DNA from: Zingiber officinale
Taxonomy: Eukaryota; Streptophyta; Magnoliopsida; Zingiberales; Zingiberaceae
Reading direction: 5' to 3'
Length of the DNA: 64,000 bases
Assembly: GCF_018446385.1 (NCBI RefSeq)
Contig: NC_056005.1
Coordinates: forward strand, 94,392,984-94,456,983
Under the pieces are notes generated by a model. It worked only from the letters and a program-made list of their open reading frames with translations, searched no databases and was not told the origin of the DNA. Position numbers and translations under genes: made by a program. Positions 12,321 through 25,600 of the stretch are shown here, in pieces (the stretch's first letter is position 1; the number at the start of each line of letters is the position of its first letter).

Positions 12321-14889
12321 ATGGAAGGCGTGGACGCCGACCTCAACGCCTGGAGTTTCCTAGCTGTGGCTCGCCAGCTCGTCGTCACGGTGAGTTCCCT
12401 AAACATACCTCTATTTTTTTTTGTTTCTTGAATCTCATCGTCGAATCGAATACGTATTTTGCCCATTAGGAAATTGTGAGTTGTTTAAAGCTGACATCGC
12501 TGATCTGGTATTGTTCGTCGATCGGTGCTCATGGTAAAGGGGAATTAGGGGTTTTTGATCTTCTTCATCTAATTTCTTAAATCACCGCCTTTCGGAATTT
12601 GCGGCTTTGCTCGCCTGTTTCGGGCGATTTGGTGGTGAAATTAATAGGATTCTTTGACCTACACCACATTTACTTTGTTTTCCTTGCATACGATAGTGTT
12701 TTCGCTTCTGATGAAGGAGGCGGGGGATTCAAGGTTTTCAGATTAATATGCGCTTCTGTTTGTTTGAATCGTTAAACCAACATTTTCAGCTTTCCCTTTG
12801 CAGTTTCTTGATCTTCTTTGGGTGGATATGGAATTAGAATCCCTATTCATTTTGTTGTGTTTCTACACTAGCAGCTTCAGTTATAATTTTGCTGGAGTCT
12901 GGTGGATCCATAATTGGGAGACAATATGCGTGCTAAAATGCTCTGAATGAATTTGTTCATGTCATTTCATTGGCTCATTAAATAAAAAAAAAAATACATA
13001 AATTACTGTCGAATTGCCCAGCTCTGTGTTCTTTGGGGCTTCAGCCTTGGCTTAGAACCATGTATCCCACTCAGATTGGCCTTGGTCTAGATTTATAAGG
13101 TACAACAAAGGTACTTTTTTTTCTTTGAATTGGGGTGATTTTCTTAATATCTGAATACTTTTGTGTTTGTGCACACAAACTTTGATTGTTTAACCACTTA
13201 TTCTTAAAATTGTTAACCACTTTTTCTTTGACTAGTTTGAGAACATTGCCAGCCTTCTGGGCCTTATCATTAATTATCTTTTACAAACTTCTTGTCCATT
13301 TTGTTTGACCACTTGTCTGCAGTAATAGTCCCTTTTTGGAGTCCTGATGTGTGTTTCACTTATTAGGAATTTTTTTTTCCTCTTGATTGCTTACATTGGT
13401 AAGATCAGAATACTAAACCTCCTGCTATGATACTTATCCCCCAAGCTTAAGTAGTTAGAAAATGTTTCCCCATTGTAATCAAATTGAGACCTCAAGTTTG
13501 GCCGATACTGACTGAGAACTCCGTCCAAGACCTCTAATTTGGCTAAGACCTTCTAGTCGAGACCTCCAGTCTAGTTACCTTCGATCTGGCTGAGACCTCT
13601 TGGTCGAGACCTCCAGTCTGGCTGAAACCCCTGGCCGAGACCTCCAAGCTAACTAAGACCTCATGGCTAAGACCTCCAATCTAGCCTATGGCTGAGACCT
13701 CCTGATTGAGTCCTCTAGTATGGCTGAGACCTGCTGCTCTCCTAGAACAAGGACTTTTCCTAGACTTCTTTTGGTGGTTCTACAAACTTAAAGCTGCTCA
13801 TTTGTTTTTTTTTTAGCAGCATCAGCTATGTTTTCTCTCAATTGCTTACATTGGTAAGATCAGAATACCAGACATCCTGTTTCACTACTTATCCCCCAAG
13901 CTTAAGTTGTCAGTAAAAAGTCCCCAGGGCGTAGCACAGATGGGGAGTGCATGGTTCTGTGGCTGAAAGGTCCAGGGGTCGATCCCTGGGGTGTCACTGC
14001 CTGGGGTTAACGTCTCCGCTATGCACTTTCCACCTGTGTACCTGCATTTACCTCCCTCCATATCCGTGGGACCGACTCTAGGGGGCGCTGATATGGCGGT
14101 TTCACATTTTTTTTTTTTAAGTTGTCAGTAAAAAGGTTTCACTCCATACTTCTGTATCCTTAAGAGGTGTTTTGCTACTTCTTGTGGGACAAAGATTGGT
14201 TACCTGTCCAAGAGTGGTTAGCTTATACAAGTATGGTTTATATTGATTATGATAATATTCGTTTTGCCTGGATAATTGCAAAAATTAAATGCCACGGATA
14301 AGAAACTTGTGATGATCTTTTGGGTGGCTTGGAGAGCTTTGTTTGTTTGTTATTTTTTTTTAAAAAAATAAAATTAACACTATTCATTATCATTAGGTGT
14401 TCTTTTGAGAGTATAAAACCAACCAGAAAAGGAACTTTAGAATGGTTTGTTTTGTCAAACAAGTTTGAATTAATTAATGTCAAAAATTCGAGGAGTAGAG
14501 AGTCCAAAGACATTGGGAAAAAGAACAACAGATCTAGATTGTAGATGAATTGAAGAATCCAAAAGACATTGGGAAAAAGAACAACAGGTATAGATTAACA
14601 GGTATAGATTATAAATGAATTGAATATTCATAAACAAATTTAATATTTGATTTGATAAGAATTTATTTATGTTCATTTAATATAAGATCACACGAATAAT
14701 ATTTACACATCATATATATTAATAAAAATTTTATTATTAGAGAACATCGCACGACTTTGTTTGATTTGTTTACAGCCGTCAACAGGATGCTTAGGATTTA
14801 GGAATGTTGGTGACCTTTCTACTGAAGTTTCCCGTTGCATGAGGCTGCCCATTTATGAAAGCTTGGAAACTTTGCGTCGCCTGAGTTGA
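12321..14889 (+). CDS. tentative two-exon gene for a 60-residue protein
   Basis: Exon 1 is 12321-12389: 23 codons starting MEGVDADLNAWSF and ending before GTGAGT, a strong donor. Exon 2 is 14776-14889: it follows TTTGTTTACAG, an acceptor with a pyrimidine-rich lead, and reads in the same phase for 37 codons (PSTGCLGFRNVGDL ... YESLETLRRLS) to TGA. The 2.4-kb intron contains a minisatellite and a SINE. Codon use and GC of exon 1 differ clearly from the AT-rich surroundings, and both splice signals and phase agree, so I think this is real. I do not recognise the protein. It has no signal peptide or obvious domain. It could be a conserved small protein or the truncated start of a larger gene. 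Confidence 0.45.
13490..13745. repeat. intronic minisatellite, GAGACCTCC-type units
   Basis: Imperfect repeats of about 30 bp built on 'CTGAGACCTCCTGGTCGAGACCTCCAGT', roughly eight degenerate units, within the intron of the tentative 60-residue gene. No coding role is apparent. Confidence 0.7.
13921..14118 (+). mobile_element. tRNA-derived SINE with 17-bp target duplication
   Basis: An insertion of about 198 bp. A tRNA-like head (GGCGTAGCACAGATGGGGAG, resembling an A box) is followed by a B-box-like GGTCGATCCC, and it ends in a poly-T tail. The 17-mer AAGTTGTCAGTAAAAAG lies perfectly duplicated on both sides (13904-13920 and 14119-14135), the mark of LINE-assisted insertion. The perfect duplication implies a recent insertion. 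Confidence 0.8.
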
Positions 14890-15114
14890 ATTTGGACGAT
14901 ACGAGTCGAAGCCATTTTTCTCAATCAAACTAAACTGGAGTCGGTCAATTAGATGGATGCGATTAGAAAAATTGCCGGCGCCTACTTATTCCCTAAAACG
15001 ATGTTAGAGGCTACTAAAAGAAGGATTAACAAAATACTAAACTCTAAATATTAAATCCTAAATTCTAAATCATATATATATAATTGTTCTGTTACAACTT
15101 CGTTCTTGTGGATT

Positions 15115-15161
<47 letters not shown>

Positions 15162-15199
15162 TAATTAATTGTTCTGTTGCAGCTACGTTCATGTGTATT

Positions 15200-15270
<71 letters not shown>

Positions 15271-15621
15271 TTAATTATTCATAGATTGCTTCTTGTAGTC
15301 TGCATCTATATTATAGAGATCCTTAGATTTTTAAAAAAAAATTTTAATGGGATCGTCCCAATTCTTTATTTCTTTATTATTATTTTTATTTATTTTAGAT
15401 ATATTTATGGTTTATGATTTTAAAATTTAGGAATTAGTTTATAATGAATTTGAATTTAAAAAAAAATTCTTTACAGTTTAGACTTCTTTTAATAGGAGTT
15501 TCTATTTATGTTTAAACTTTCTTCTTGGTTATATCGTTCAAGATTAAACATTTTAATACTAATAGAGTATAGTGTTCTTCTTTAAAAAACAAATTGATAT
15601 ATATATATATATATATATATA
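14890..15621. other. AT-rich intergenic DNA with TA microsatellites
   Basis: Two long TA tracts (15118-15158 and 15203-15264) and a shorter one (15598-15620) lie in AT-rich DNA. Each long tract is preceded by a diverged copy of the same 40-bp sequence (ATTGTTCTGTT...TTCGCATA). No gene is seen. Confidence 0.6.
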
Positions 15622-15960
15622 AGCGATACTTTGTGCATGATCGTGAGCAAAATTTGACGTGGTCAAAATTTATTTTTTTTATTTCTCTTTCATCTACATG
15701 CAATAACTTTTCTCTCTCATCTACATTCTCATTTACATGCAACAACTATAAAATTCTCATTTTTCTCTCATCTGATTGCATACAACAATCAGTGTTACTA
15801 ATTTTTAAAGACGATATAGCTACTACAACGTTGTAGTAATTACTACACAATCTCTCTCATCTGATTGCATACAACAATCAGTGTTCAAAAATCTTTCAAT
15901 TTTGACTGCGTCAAATAGTCCACGTTAGATTTCGCTCACGATCGCGCACAAAGTGTCGCT
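15622..15960. mobile_element. 339-bp foldback MITE with 41-bp terminal inverted repeats
   Basis: The first 41 bases (AGCGATACTTTGTGC...) and the complement of the last 41 (AGCGACACTTTGTGC...) match except at six positions, all transitions. TA flanks both ends but lies in a TA tract on the left, so the true duplication cannot be read. Inside, a 32-bp sequence is duplicated (about 15764-15795 and 15854-15885), with the perfect palindrome TACTACAACGTTGTAGTA at 15821-15838 between the copies. Superfamily unassigned (Mutator-like or Mariner-like are both possible). Confidence 0.75.
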
Positions 15961-15976
15961 TAGCATATCAAATTAA

Positions 15977-15979
<3 letters not shown>

Positions 15980-16039
<60 letters not shown>

Positions 16040-16083
16040 CAGGTGATTCCACAATTCTATAACAAGCGATCTGCAACAATTCT

Positions 16084-16123
<40 letters not shown>
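15980..16123. repeat. TA microsatellites
   Basis: Two long TA tracts (about 15980-16034 and 16087-16123) separated by about 50 bp. Length polymorphism is likely. Confidence 0.9.
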
Positions 16124-16126
<3 letters not shown>

Positions 16127-19100
16127 GTGTTCATCTTGTGAGCACCATCTATGGCGGAGCCAAATGAGATGTGGTACCCAAGCTATAGCCCGGGAATGAA
16201 TGGCAATCAAAAAAGAAAAAAGTTTAATTTTCCTATGGAAAAAAAGGAAAAACAGAAAGAATAATAGTGGAAGGTAATCCGGGCATCTGTGTCGATATAA
16301 CCCACAACTCAAGTAGATCATCCGGACTAACTCTGCCAGTAAGCACCATAAAATAAGATAACATTCTTATATCTGTGTATATCTATAAGAGTGATTCGGA
16401 TATTCGGAATCACTTTGAATAGGATAAGATGTATATATATATATATATATCCTACTCACTCAGGTGGCGTCTGTAGTCCGAGCGGCCGGAGAGAAATAGA
16501 AATGTCAGATTAAGTTTATCAATCTAAAAGACACTGCAAAACAAAAAAACATTAATATAAAGCTGCGATGAATTTGTTGATCCTCTCTTAAACTTAAAAG
16601 TTATTTATTTTTTGTTTAAACCAAACGGCATTTATTCTATGAAAATTTAACGAAAATGGAATAATTAATTTAATCAGCCAAATCCAAATATACCACGCGA
16701 CCGAGTAAATTGTTGTCGAAAAGATTAAACAAAGCTTTACTCTTAAAAAAAAAAATCTAGTATTCATTATTTATTTCGATTAAATGTTGAACCGGACTTT
16801 ATTATTAATGTGAAGTCGAAACGTAACATTTAAATTTTATTACGCTTAATATCACACCGAACAATTATTTATAGCCAATTTAAAAATTAAATTTTTACCA
16901 TGTGTCTTATTTTTAATCATTAAACATCATTTTTTTTATTTAGTATTGATATCTTGTTTATAATTAATTCTTAGATTGGACGATATAAATTTAAAAATAT
17001 TTTTATGGAGACTAAGTCATTGATTTTAAAAATTAAATCATTTTAAAAAATAAAATATGTTCAACAAGATTGAAACATCCATAAAATTTGCAACTTTTAT
17101 TTAAAAATAAAAAAAATATTTTAAAAAACACACATATGTCTCGATTTAAAATTATCAAAAATTAAAAATGTTAATACATTGATAAAATCGAGGACTTCAC
17201 CATTTCTTAATTTCTCATTTTTAAATACTATAATTTAAAATAGTTAGTTCATGAACTTTTTTTTAAAAAAAAATTGAAAAGTGAAAAAACAAATTCATGA
17301 ACTTTAAAAATAAAATAAAATCAAATGTATACATTAATTATTTTTTATTAGGATATACATGCTAACTTTACTACTGTCACATACATACACATAACTTTCT
17401 CATTTTTTTAAAAAAATATTATATTAATTATTTTAGTAAATTATATTTTCTTATCTATTATCTTCAATTTAAGATTTATAATTATCTTCCATTCTTATTT
17501 TATTGATAATCCATGTAACTTCTTTAGAAAAATTAAAAAATATTCTGTCATTGTCCTATTATCCTGGAATTAAATAGCGTATCTTTCAAACATAGAACTC
17601 ACATAAATTGGACTTGGTTAAGGGTATATCAGATCCATGCAGTATTATAACACAAAGACCACACGCGAGAACTCTATTAACAAGCTAATGTAACAACCTC
17701 TTTCTTATAAAAAAATTATTTTAATTTTTTATATTAAATATTAAACAAAAAAGAATAAATAATACACTCGATCTTAGCAAAAAAAATCTATAAATAATAG
17801 ACTCGAGAACTCCAATAGTAAGTTATAATAGACTCTCCCTCATATATATAAAAATTAATTTAATATCACACTTGTTCTTTGTCAAAAAGCTAAAAAATTA
17901 TATTTTATAATGTCGTCGATCTAAGATATTTATAAAAATTTCTCCGCTCATAGTATTGTCAATGATGTAGAATTATAGAGAACCATGATATTACATATTC
18001 CCTAATTAATTAATGAAAAAAAATTTCAATAATACATCACAACTGAATCTCGAACTCTAGATCCCTAAATAATTAAAAAAAAATATTAACATAATTTAAT
18101 TGTGAATTTTATCAATTAATTGAGAGTTAGTAAAGAATATAAATTTTTAATAAAATATTATTATTATTATTATTATATTTTAGTGATATCAATTGCATAC
18201 TAATTTTAGTAATGATCAATCTAATTTTACGAAAAATTTTCTTTGATCATTAAAATAAATTGAAAAATACTCAAACGATTCATCAACCCAGCATTCTTAG
18301 TTCAACCACTATTTTAAAAAAATCTATTAATTCATAGAGATTAAAACTCAATCCTGAATGCTTGAAAAATTAAGGTGGGGTGCTGCTGCATCATTGTCCC
18401 TAGGGCCATGAGACAACCATTTTATATCATATCAGTGAATCAATGTAATGGGTCTGGCGGTAATATATACAAGCTTTATAAATTAGCATAAGCACCATAA
18501 GTTCAAGAATAAACTTATTTTCAAATTAATTTATGGTCAAAAGTTTAAAAAATTACGAGTTTTTCCCCTTCTGAATTCAACATGATTTAAGATCTATAAA
18601 TTAATTAACACCTTGAAACTAGATTTGAGCAAGTCTAACATAAATAATCCGCGATAGACTTTAAAATACACCTTTAAAATAATAGAAATAACAAACGAAT
18701 AACAATCTAAATGGAAATTAGTATTTGAGCAACAAATTAAAACGATAAAAAGTAAAACAAAAATTATAATTTCAAGATTTAAGAAACAATAACAAAGTAT
18801 AAGCGTCTACATAAAATTTTCTCAAATAGAAAATCTAGATTATATTTGTTTAAATTTCGAAGGACGAGATTTAGTTAAGCTAGAAACACTGCCCAGATAA
18901 TAACATGGATCAGGAAAGCCTAATGCAAAATTAGTGTAAAATGGTTAAGTAATAGTTTAATCGTGTTCCATTCAAAGTTCTTCAGTTCAAACCATGCAGA
19001 GGTCACCTAATTAGTATAATGGCGGCAAGCAAGTTAAACTTGAAAGATTTGAGTTCAAATCCGGATAATGAAGAGGGCATTGGTTACCTTTGCGCATCGC

Positions 19101-19641
19101 AGAATTCCCAAAAGGTGAATTCAAATAGTCAGTGTTCGTCTGAGTTCATCGAGCGTCCAGTTGTCGAACAATATGCAAAACCCAGAAACAAAAGCAAGAT
19201 GTGACATTGAACTTCGACTGTTCCATCTCGCAATGGTGTGGTGGTCATCTTGGCTGATAAAAACTGAGCAATTGCCTAACAGAAAGATGAGAAGAGTCAA
19301 TCAACCATAGTAATAAGTGCCTACATTAGAAACTAAAATCTCGGCATATTAACAAACTTGAATTGGCATTGAATGGGTGATGAAGTCACAAACAACATAC
19401 TCGAAGTGTCATTAGAGTAAGACGGCACCCATGATAGAAGGTTGAAAAGAAATCAGTTTCAACAGGTATTTAAATGGAATATAGAATATTGATGTAGATT
19501 TTTTAAAAGTGAAAATTAAATTCAAGCAAGATAGAAGGTTGTTTCAAATAATATAAAGCCAACATTTGATGCTCGCCTAAAAAGGAAGTGTTAGTCTCCA
19601 TATTTTTATTCACATCCGAGTATCCATCATCATATCTTCAA
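16124..19641. other. long AT-rich intergenic region, no gene seen
   Basis: About 3.5 kb, strongly AT-rich, without exons I can support. A TA microsatellite lies at 16430-16450. A faint tRNA-like stretch (TAGTATAATGG ... GAGTTCAAATCC, about 19008-19065) may be a degenerate SINE head; a short open frame over it is not convincing. Confidence 0.5.
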
Positions 19642-22600
19642 TCACTGGTCTCCACTTTTCAGTACCCATGATCCTTTGCTAGAATCGCAAAGTTCGCGTA
19701 TTACCTGCAAATAATTGAACATCATAAGGAAAATTGGCAAGATAATATGCAAGACTACATATATGATATAAATTCCATAAAACCCACAGCAGAAGGAAAA
19801 GAGTGATGATGACTAACTTCACTATTTTAAAAACCATTCACTCTAGATTCTGTTATGTTTCTAGTTCAAGTTAAGCATCCAAGCACAGTTTGTCGTCTTT
19901 TGGGCACCTCTACACCTAGATAAGAGGAAAGCGAAAGAAAAAATAGAAGCATGCCCTGAAACTGAAACAAATCATTCTACATGAAAAAACATAAATGCCT
20001 CTAAATATCAACAAAAAAAAAAAGTAGTTTGCATCTTCCTGAGCTATCATTTTGTTTTGTTTCAGATTGCATCCTCTGCTAAGTTGAGGTCATCAATTTC
20101 TTCTTCTACCTTTAGAAGGCATTACTAGGTTATGTTCATTTTTTGAACTCCAAATTGGACGATATTCCAGCTTAAATATGTTAAAGCTTTAGTTTGTTGA
20201 ATTAACAATATAACAAGTTTATGACAAAAACGAACCATGATACAGTGCATAAAAGAAGGGCCCGGTAAAGTCAAGGGTCAGAAGTCAAAAGGACGTGGCA
20301 GTCAGAAGTCAAGGAAACATGACAGTCAGAAGTCAAGGGAATGTGGAGTTAAGAAGATGTGGCAATCAACAATCAAGGAAAAGGAGTTGAACCGCCTCAC
20401 GTCATCAGCCGCAGAATTCCCGGTCGGTCATAGTCAGGGCAGACCCAGATCTGATACATAAGACGGAGGTTGAACTAGTTCCTGACCTGCCCCCGACTGA
20501 TTAGACCTCCCCAGCTCGGGCTGCATGAATGATCTTGGTACTTTTACTTATACAACTCCCGATCGGCTCTTCAATGGTCAAACTATAAAGGATGGATTTC
20601 TCGCCATAGTGTCAAATAAAGCCTGGTCAGTTCACTACAGCTCATTCTCCTCATCAAAGCCCAATCCCGGCAGTACAGCTAAGTGGTCATCCCGAGCTGT
20701 CTGTAGCTGAACCCGGACAGGACGAAAAGCGCTAAGCGACAACAATGTCAGGGAATCGTAACCTCCTGTCAGAGAATAACTCATACGTCAGTGAATATTC
20801 CAGTGGTCTGCTATCATCTGCGAATGGAACTTTCCTTCCACCAATAGGAGGCCACCATACCTCCTCTCTCATCCGACAGGCCCTAACACCCGACATTCTC
20901 TGATAACATGCAGGCTCTGAAGGTACGCAGCATCTTATAAAAAGGAAGGTCCTCTTCCTTAGCCAAGTACGCGCACATTTACACTCGTCTTCTACAGTTC
21001 TTTTTTCCTTCGTACACTGTTCTTTTGGGGAAAAAGTACCTGACTTGAGTGTCGGAGGGCCTACGCTGGGGACTTTTTTCTTGGTTTCTGGTCTCTAACA
21101 CTCCGTGTACTTGTCTGAGTGTGCGCAGAGCCTAAGTACCGCCGGTTTCGTCACCACTATCCCTGAGTTCCACGTGGGGATTCATTTTTCCGGTCCACAT
21201 ACGCTAGGTGTGTCAAAGTCGCCTCTCCGTCAACACCAACATCATCTCAACCGGCCTTCGTCTGACTCAAATTCCGAACGAAATCAAACCATGGGTCTCA
21301 ATTATTTGAATATATGCTAGATGAATCTTATCTCCCCATTTAACTTACATAAAGTTATCTCGGAAATATCCAAAAGATATAAATCACATTTGATAAAATG
21401 CAATAGTTTCTCCAGGCTCCTCCTAGCTAGGGCTGTAAACAAGCCGACCCGAGCCGAGCTTTGGGGTGCTCAAGCTTGTTTGATAAGATAACCGAGCCGA
21501 GTCGAGCTTAAAATGAACCAAGCTTTTGAAATGAGTGTTCAAGCTTGGCTTGGTTTATTTTTTATGAGCTTGAGCATGTTTGAAGCTTGGCTTAAGCTTG
21601 GTTCGTTTAGATGTTATCAAGCTCTCAATTCAAGCTTAGCTTGAGCTTGGTTCGAGCTTGGCATGAGCTTGGTTTGAACTTGGTTCGTTTAGATGTTATC
21701 AAGCTCTCAATTCAAGCTTGTTTGATTGTTTGAAACTTTTAATTGTTTGATTGGTTATTAACATTGATAATTTAAATTTATTTATTTATCTATTTTATTT
21801 TATTGTTTATTTATCATATTGAAAAGAGTTTTATTAATAAATATGGTTCGTGAATATTGTTCAAGAACATTGGTCACGAACGTTGTTCACGAACATTAAC
21901 GAGCTAAACACATATGTGTTCAAAATCGTTTGTTTAGCTTAACGAGATGTTCAAGCTTGTTTATTTAATTAATCTTATGTATATTGAACGAACATAAACA
22001 AGCTCTTACCAAGCCGAACACCAAACTTGTTCACGAACGTTTGGTTCATTTACAGCCCTACTCCTAGCCCACATTCCAATTGATTCAACTTGACCAACTA
22101 CTAAAGCTGTTAGTACTTGGTTCTTTTGGAAAATGTTCATACCATTTAACCATATTTTATAGAGGTACACTCAATTTCTTCCAGATAAAATTACCTTTAT
22201 GGTAACTTCATCTAAGTTAGATTTTTTTTTTTTTTTGAGCAACCATTGTTAGTCTGAGTATTTTTGGTTGTGTACTGCAATCCTATAAATTTTTTCTTTT
22301 AATCCTAAGAAGCGACAAACACACAACACTCCAAAAACTTCTCCAAAATTTTAGTCACTATTTATCCTATCTTCACCAATATTTCATTGTTGAATAAGAA
22401 GCATCCAACATCTTACATCCAAGGATTACCCATCCATTTAATTTGATTATTCCCTCATTTCTTTAGTAACAGTTGAAATTGCATTTCATATTCTGTCTCA
22501 GTTCTGCTTAATTTTAAAAAAAATAGTTTCTCTTTAAAATTCAAGCTTTGAACTTATCCTATATATTCTCATAAATTAATATAATTAGTTACAATAAGAA

Positions 22601-25600
22601 AGCATACCAGAGTCTACTCTGACATAAACCTACATTATACATGTCTTTTCTTCTCTAAAATCCTTTATAACAACTATTTAATAATTACCACAAACTTTTT
22701 CTAACTCGAAAGAAAAATACGTGAAAATCCTTTTTCATTATATTTCTCCATTAACTTCTTCCCATTAATATTATCGACTTTTCATTCCAGTTGATGGATA
22801 AGTTCCAACTTTAAAGTGCCATCCAAGTAATATGCATGAATAATCATGAACAGATTGATCAATAAAAAATCAGCCTAAACATCAGAAAAATAATCTAGGA
22901 TAATCACCAATTTAGAACAATGATCATATGTAGGGAAGTGATAGCTCACTCTAAATAACCCAGTAAATCGGTCTAACCAAATATGACTTAGAATTTATCA
23001 CTCCATTTTCAAAAAAAAAAATGTTGAAACTACTGACCTGATTATAGTCAGAATCAGTAATATCCTTCTGGAGACGAGTTTTAGCAGCTATGCGTATCTC
23101 CTGCTTATTGAGTTTTGCATTAGGTTCTTTGCCCCTGAAAAGATCAATGACAACATCTCTGCCACAAGAAACATGTCTAATATTAGTGCAATTTTGGGAA
23201 AATGTAAATAAAAGCAATATAACAAGGCTTGCAAAGTGCATAACCTTAATCGATGGAAATCCGAACTTCCAGAAGATTTCAGAATATATACACCATGTAC
23301 ATCCACCGCGATTTGACTCACAATAGCTTGGAGCTCAGTTACAGGGGCAGATGCACCATTAGTAGCAGCATTGATGATCGCTCTAGTTCTAGGGTCTTCT
23401 CTTGGACGAGAGGAGTTACTGATTGCCAAGCCCCTTAATCCATTGATAACTGAGTTCATACTGCAAGCACATAAATTCAAATCATACAACCATAAAATGC
23501 ATATATGTAAAGTAGTCAAATGCTTAAAGTAACAACCATGCCTGACTATGAATGCTGGAAATAATCTTGCAACTGACAAACTACTGAACCTGGAATATCG
23601 GCAAGGTATTTACCTACGAATTTTTTGATCCTGGAAAATTTTCAAGAGAATCTTTGGAAGATGCTCAAGTGTCTCAGTTGACAGTGTCGACATTGCTGTA
23701 TTCACTGGCTTATCTTTGCCTCCACGCGCACCATCGACCACTTTAGCTCTTTTTCCACTTGGAGTAGGGGCATGCATCCTTTCACCGAAAGATTTAATAA
23801 TATTATTCCATCTTACCAACCAAGCTTTTTCCTGTTCATCCACTATTTCTGGGTTGTTTCTAATAAAGATAAAATCAGTAGACTCTTTGAACTTCCAGTG
23901 CTTGAGGATGCGCCTTTCAATAGCCAATGGAACAAGTATAGATTTTAGACCATCGTAATTTATCATCCTCAATTTGTCTGTTGGAATTATGGGATTCATA
24001 CTGAATAGATAAAGAAGATAGTCTCTATACAGAGCAGCTTCGCCTTCATGCAACAAGGAGCTCTTTGTAATCCACAATCCTTGAACCAAATCTGCATAAT
24101 GCAGCAGCACTTTCAGAACATCTTCTTTTGAGTTATCTGGAGCAAGATCCATGAGTGCATTAAAATTATTCACCTGAGAAACCTGCATGTATAGGCAGAG
24201 TATGACAAATTAATGAAAGGTATTATCAGAATAATCATTAAGAGAAAACCTTTGAAGCATGGCAACTCTTCTCTATTATGACCTAGCTAATATATCATGA
24301 AATGAAACAGACCTCTCCACAAATATCTAGAAGATGTGCAAATTGACTCTTTGTAAAATGCACAGTAACAAGAGCCTCATGCATCAGGATGCCGGTATTA
24401 TGACCAAGTGAATCTCATACAGAAAAATAATGAAATATATCAGGCGAGGGGAGTAGAATGCACAGTAGCAAGAGCCTCATGCATCAAGATGCTGGTATTA
24501 TGACCAAGTGAATCTCATACAGAAAAATAATGAAATATATCAGGCAAGGGGAGTAGCTATGATACTTAACTAAAGACAGAAGTCTGATGATCAAATAGTA
24601 CACAATGGTGATAGGTATTCAGTGACAATTGACGCATAGGTAATACAGGAAGCTTTATTTTAGTTATTTGGTGTGTTTCTAGTGTTTGTAAGCCTTTTAG
24701 ATTATATGAATAATTTATTGAACTGAACAAGGCAGTCTAACAGTAAGAACAATTTATCCTGGTTCCACTTCCCTATCTCCTCACTTCTCTCATCTCCTGA
24801 TAGAGTAAACTGATCCCAGTCTTTTCCCCTTTCTCCTATTTTATCTTCCTAGGAATGACATGCAGGAGGCAGGTGGTTTATGCAAAACTTATCAAATCCA
24901 AAAACGATATGAAAGATGTTTGCTTTCTTCTTAGAAATGCAGAACCAGATAAAATTTAAGGACAAAATGAGATTAAACCTCAGAAAGCCATTTCTTCAAC
25001 CGCTCTTCCAAGGGGAGTGAGAGCAAGAACCTATAGACACATGAAGAGTCAGTTTTTTTGCAGTTGCAATATCAACAATAAGAAATCATGTTTTCAAGAA
25101 GCATTCAGTTCAACTGGCTATGGCTGACAGGGGTGAAATACAAGGTGGGATAAAATGAGGTTTTAGTAATTTTCAAGTAATGCAGATATAAAATCGAGAA
25201 TGTAGGTTATGTGATTGACATGGAACACAGCAAAAGAATTCCCAAGTCAACAAGAACTTGTAGAAAAAGCATATATATATATATATATATATAAGGTTGA
25301 ATAACTCAACTTCCTTCTTTTTTTCTTTTTTTTTTTTTTTTTTTTTTTTTGAGAGTGAGAGAATACAGAAAAGATCAGCTCATAGTAGAAGGAAGTTCCT
25401 AGAATGTCATTGTTGTTATTGGAGAGTTGAAGATTTGATATCTGGAATTTTGATATCTGAACAAAACAACACATTTCCGTATTGTGCCGAGCGTGCTGAT
25501 GTACGGTACCAATTGTGAATTGGAGGTGGAGAAAGGAAGAAGAGGAAAAGATAATTATATTCATAATAGCAAACTTTACAATACCATTCCATACCTTCTA

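Noticed and set aside
15118-16123. TA tracts as possible recombination or origin sites
   Set aside because: Ordinary microsatellites; nothing else supports a functional role.
19008-19065. tRNA-like stretch (TAGTATAATGG ... GAGTTCAAATCC)
   Set aside because: I could not fold it into a full cloverleaf and found no target duplication; at most a decayed SINE head.
24313-24375. A 63-bp phase-0 open stretch (ALVTVHFTKS...) between RPC5 exons 9 and 10
   Set aside because: The acceptor lacks a pyrimidine tract, and joining the flanking exons directly gives WLSE-VSQVNNF, which fits the family better as I remember it. Kept only as a possible cassette exon.
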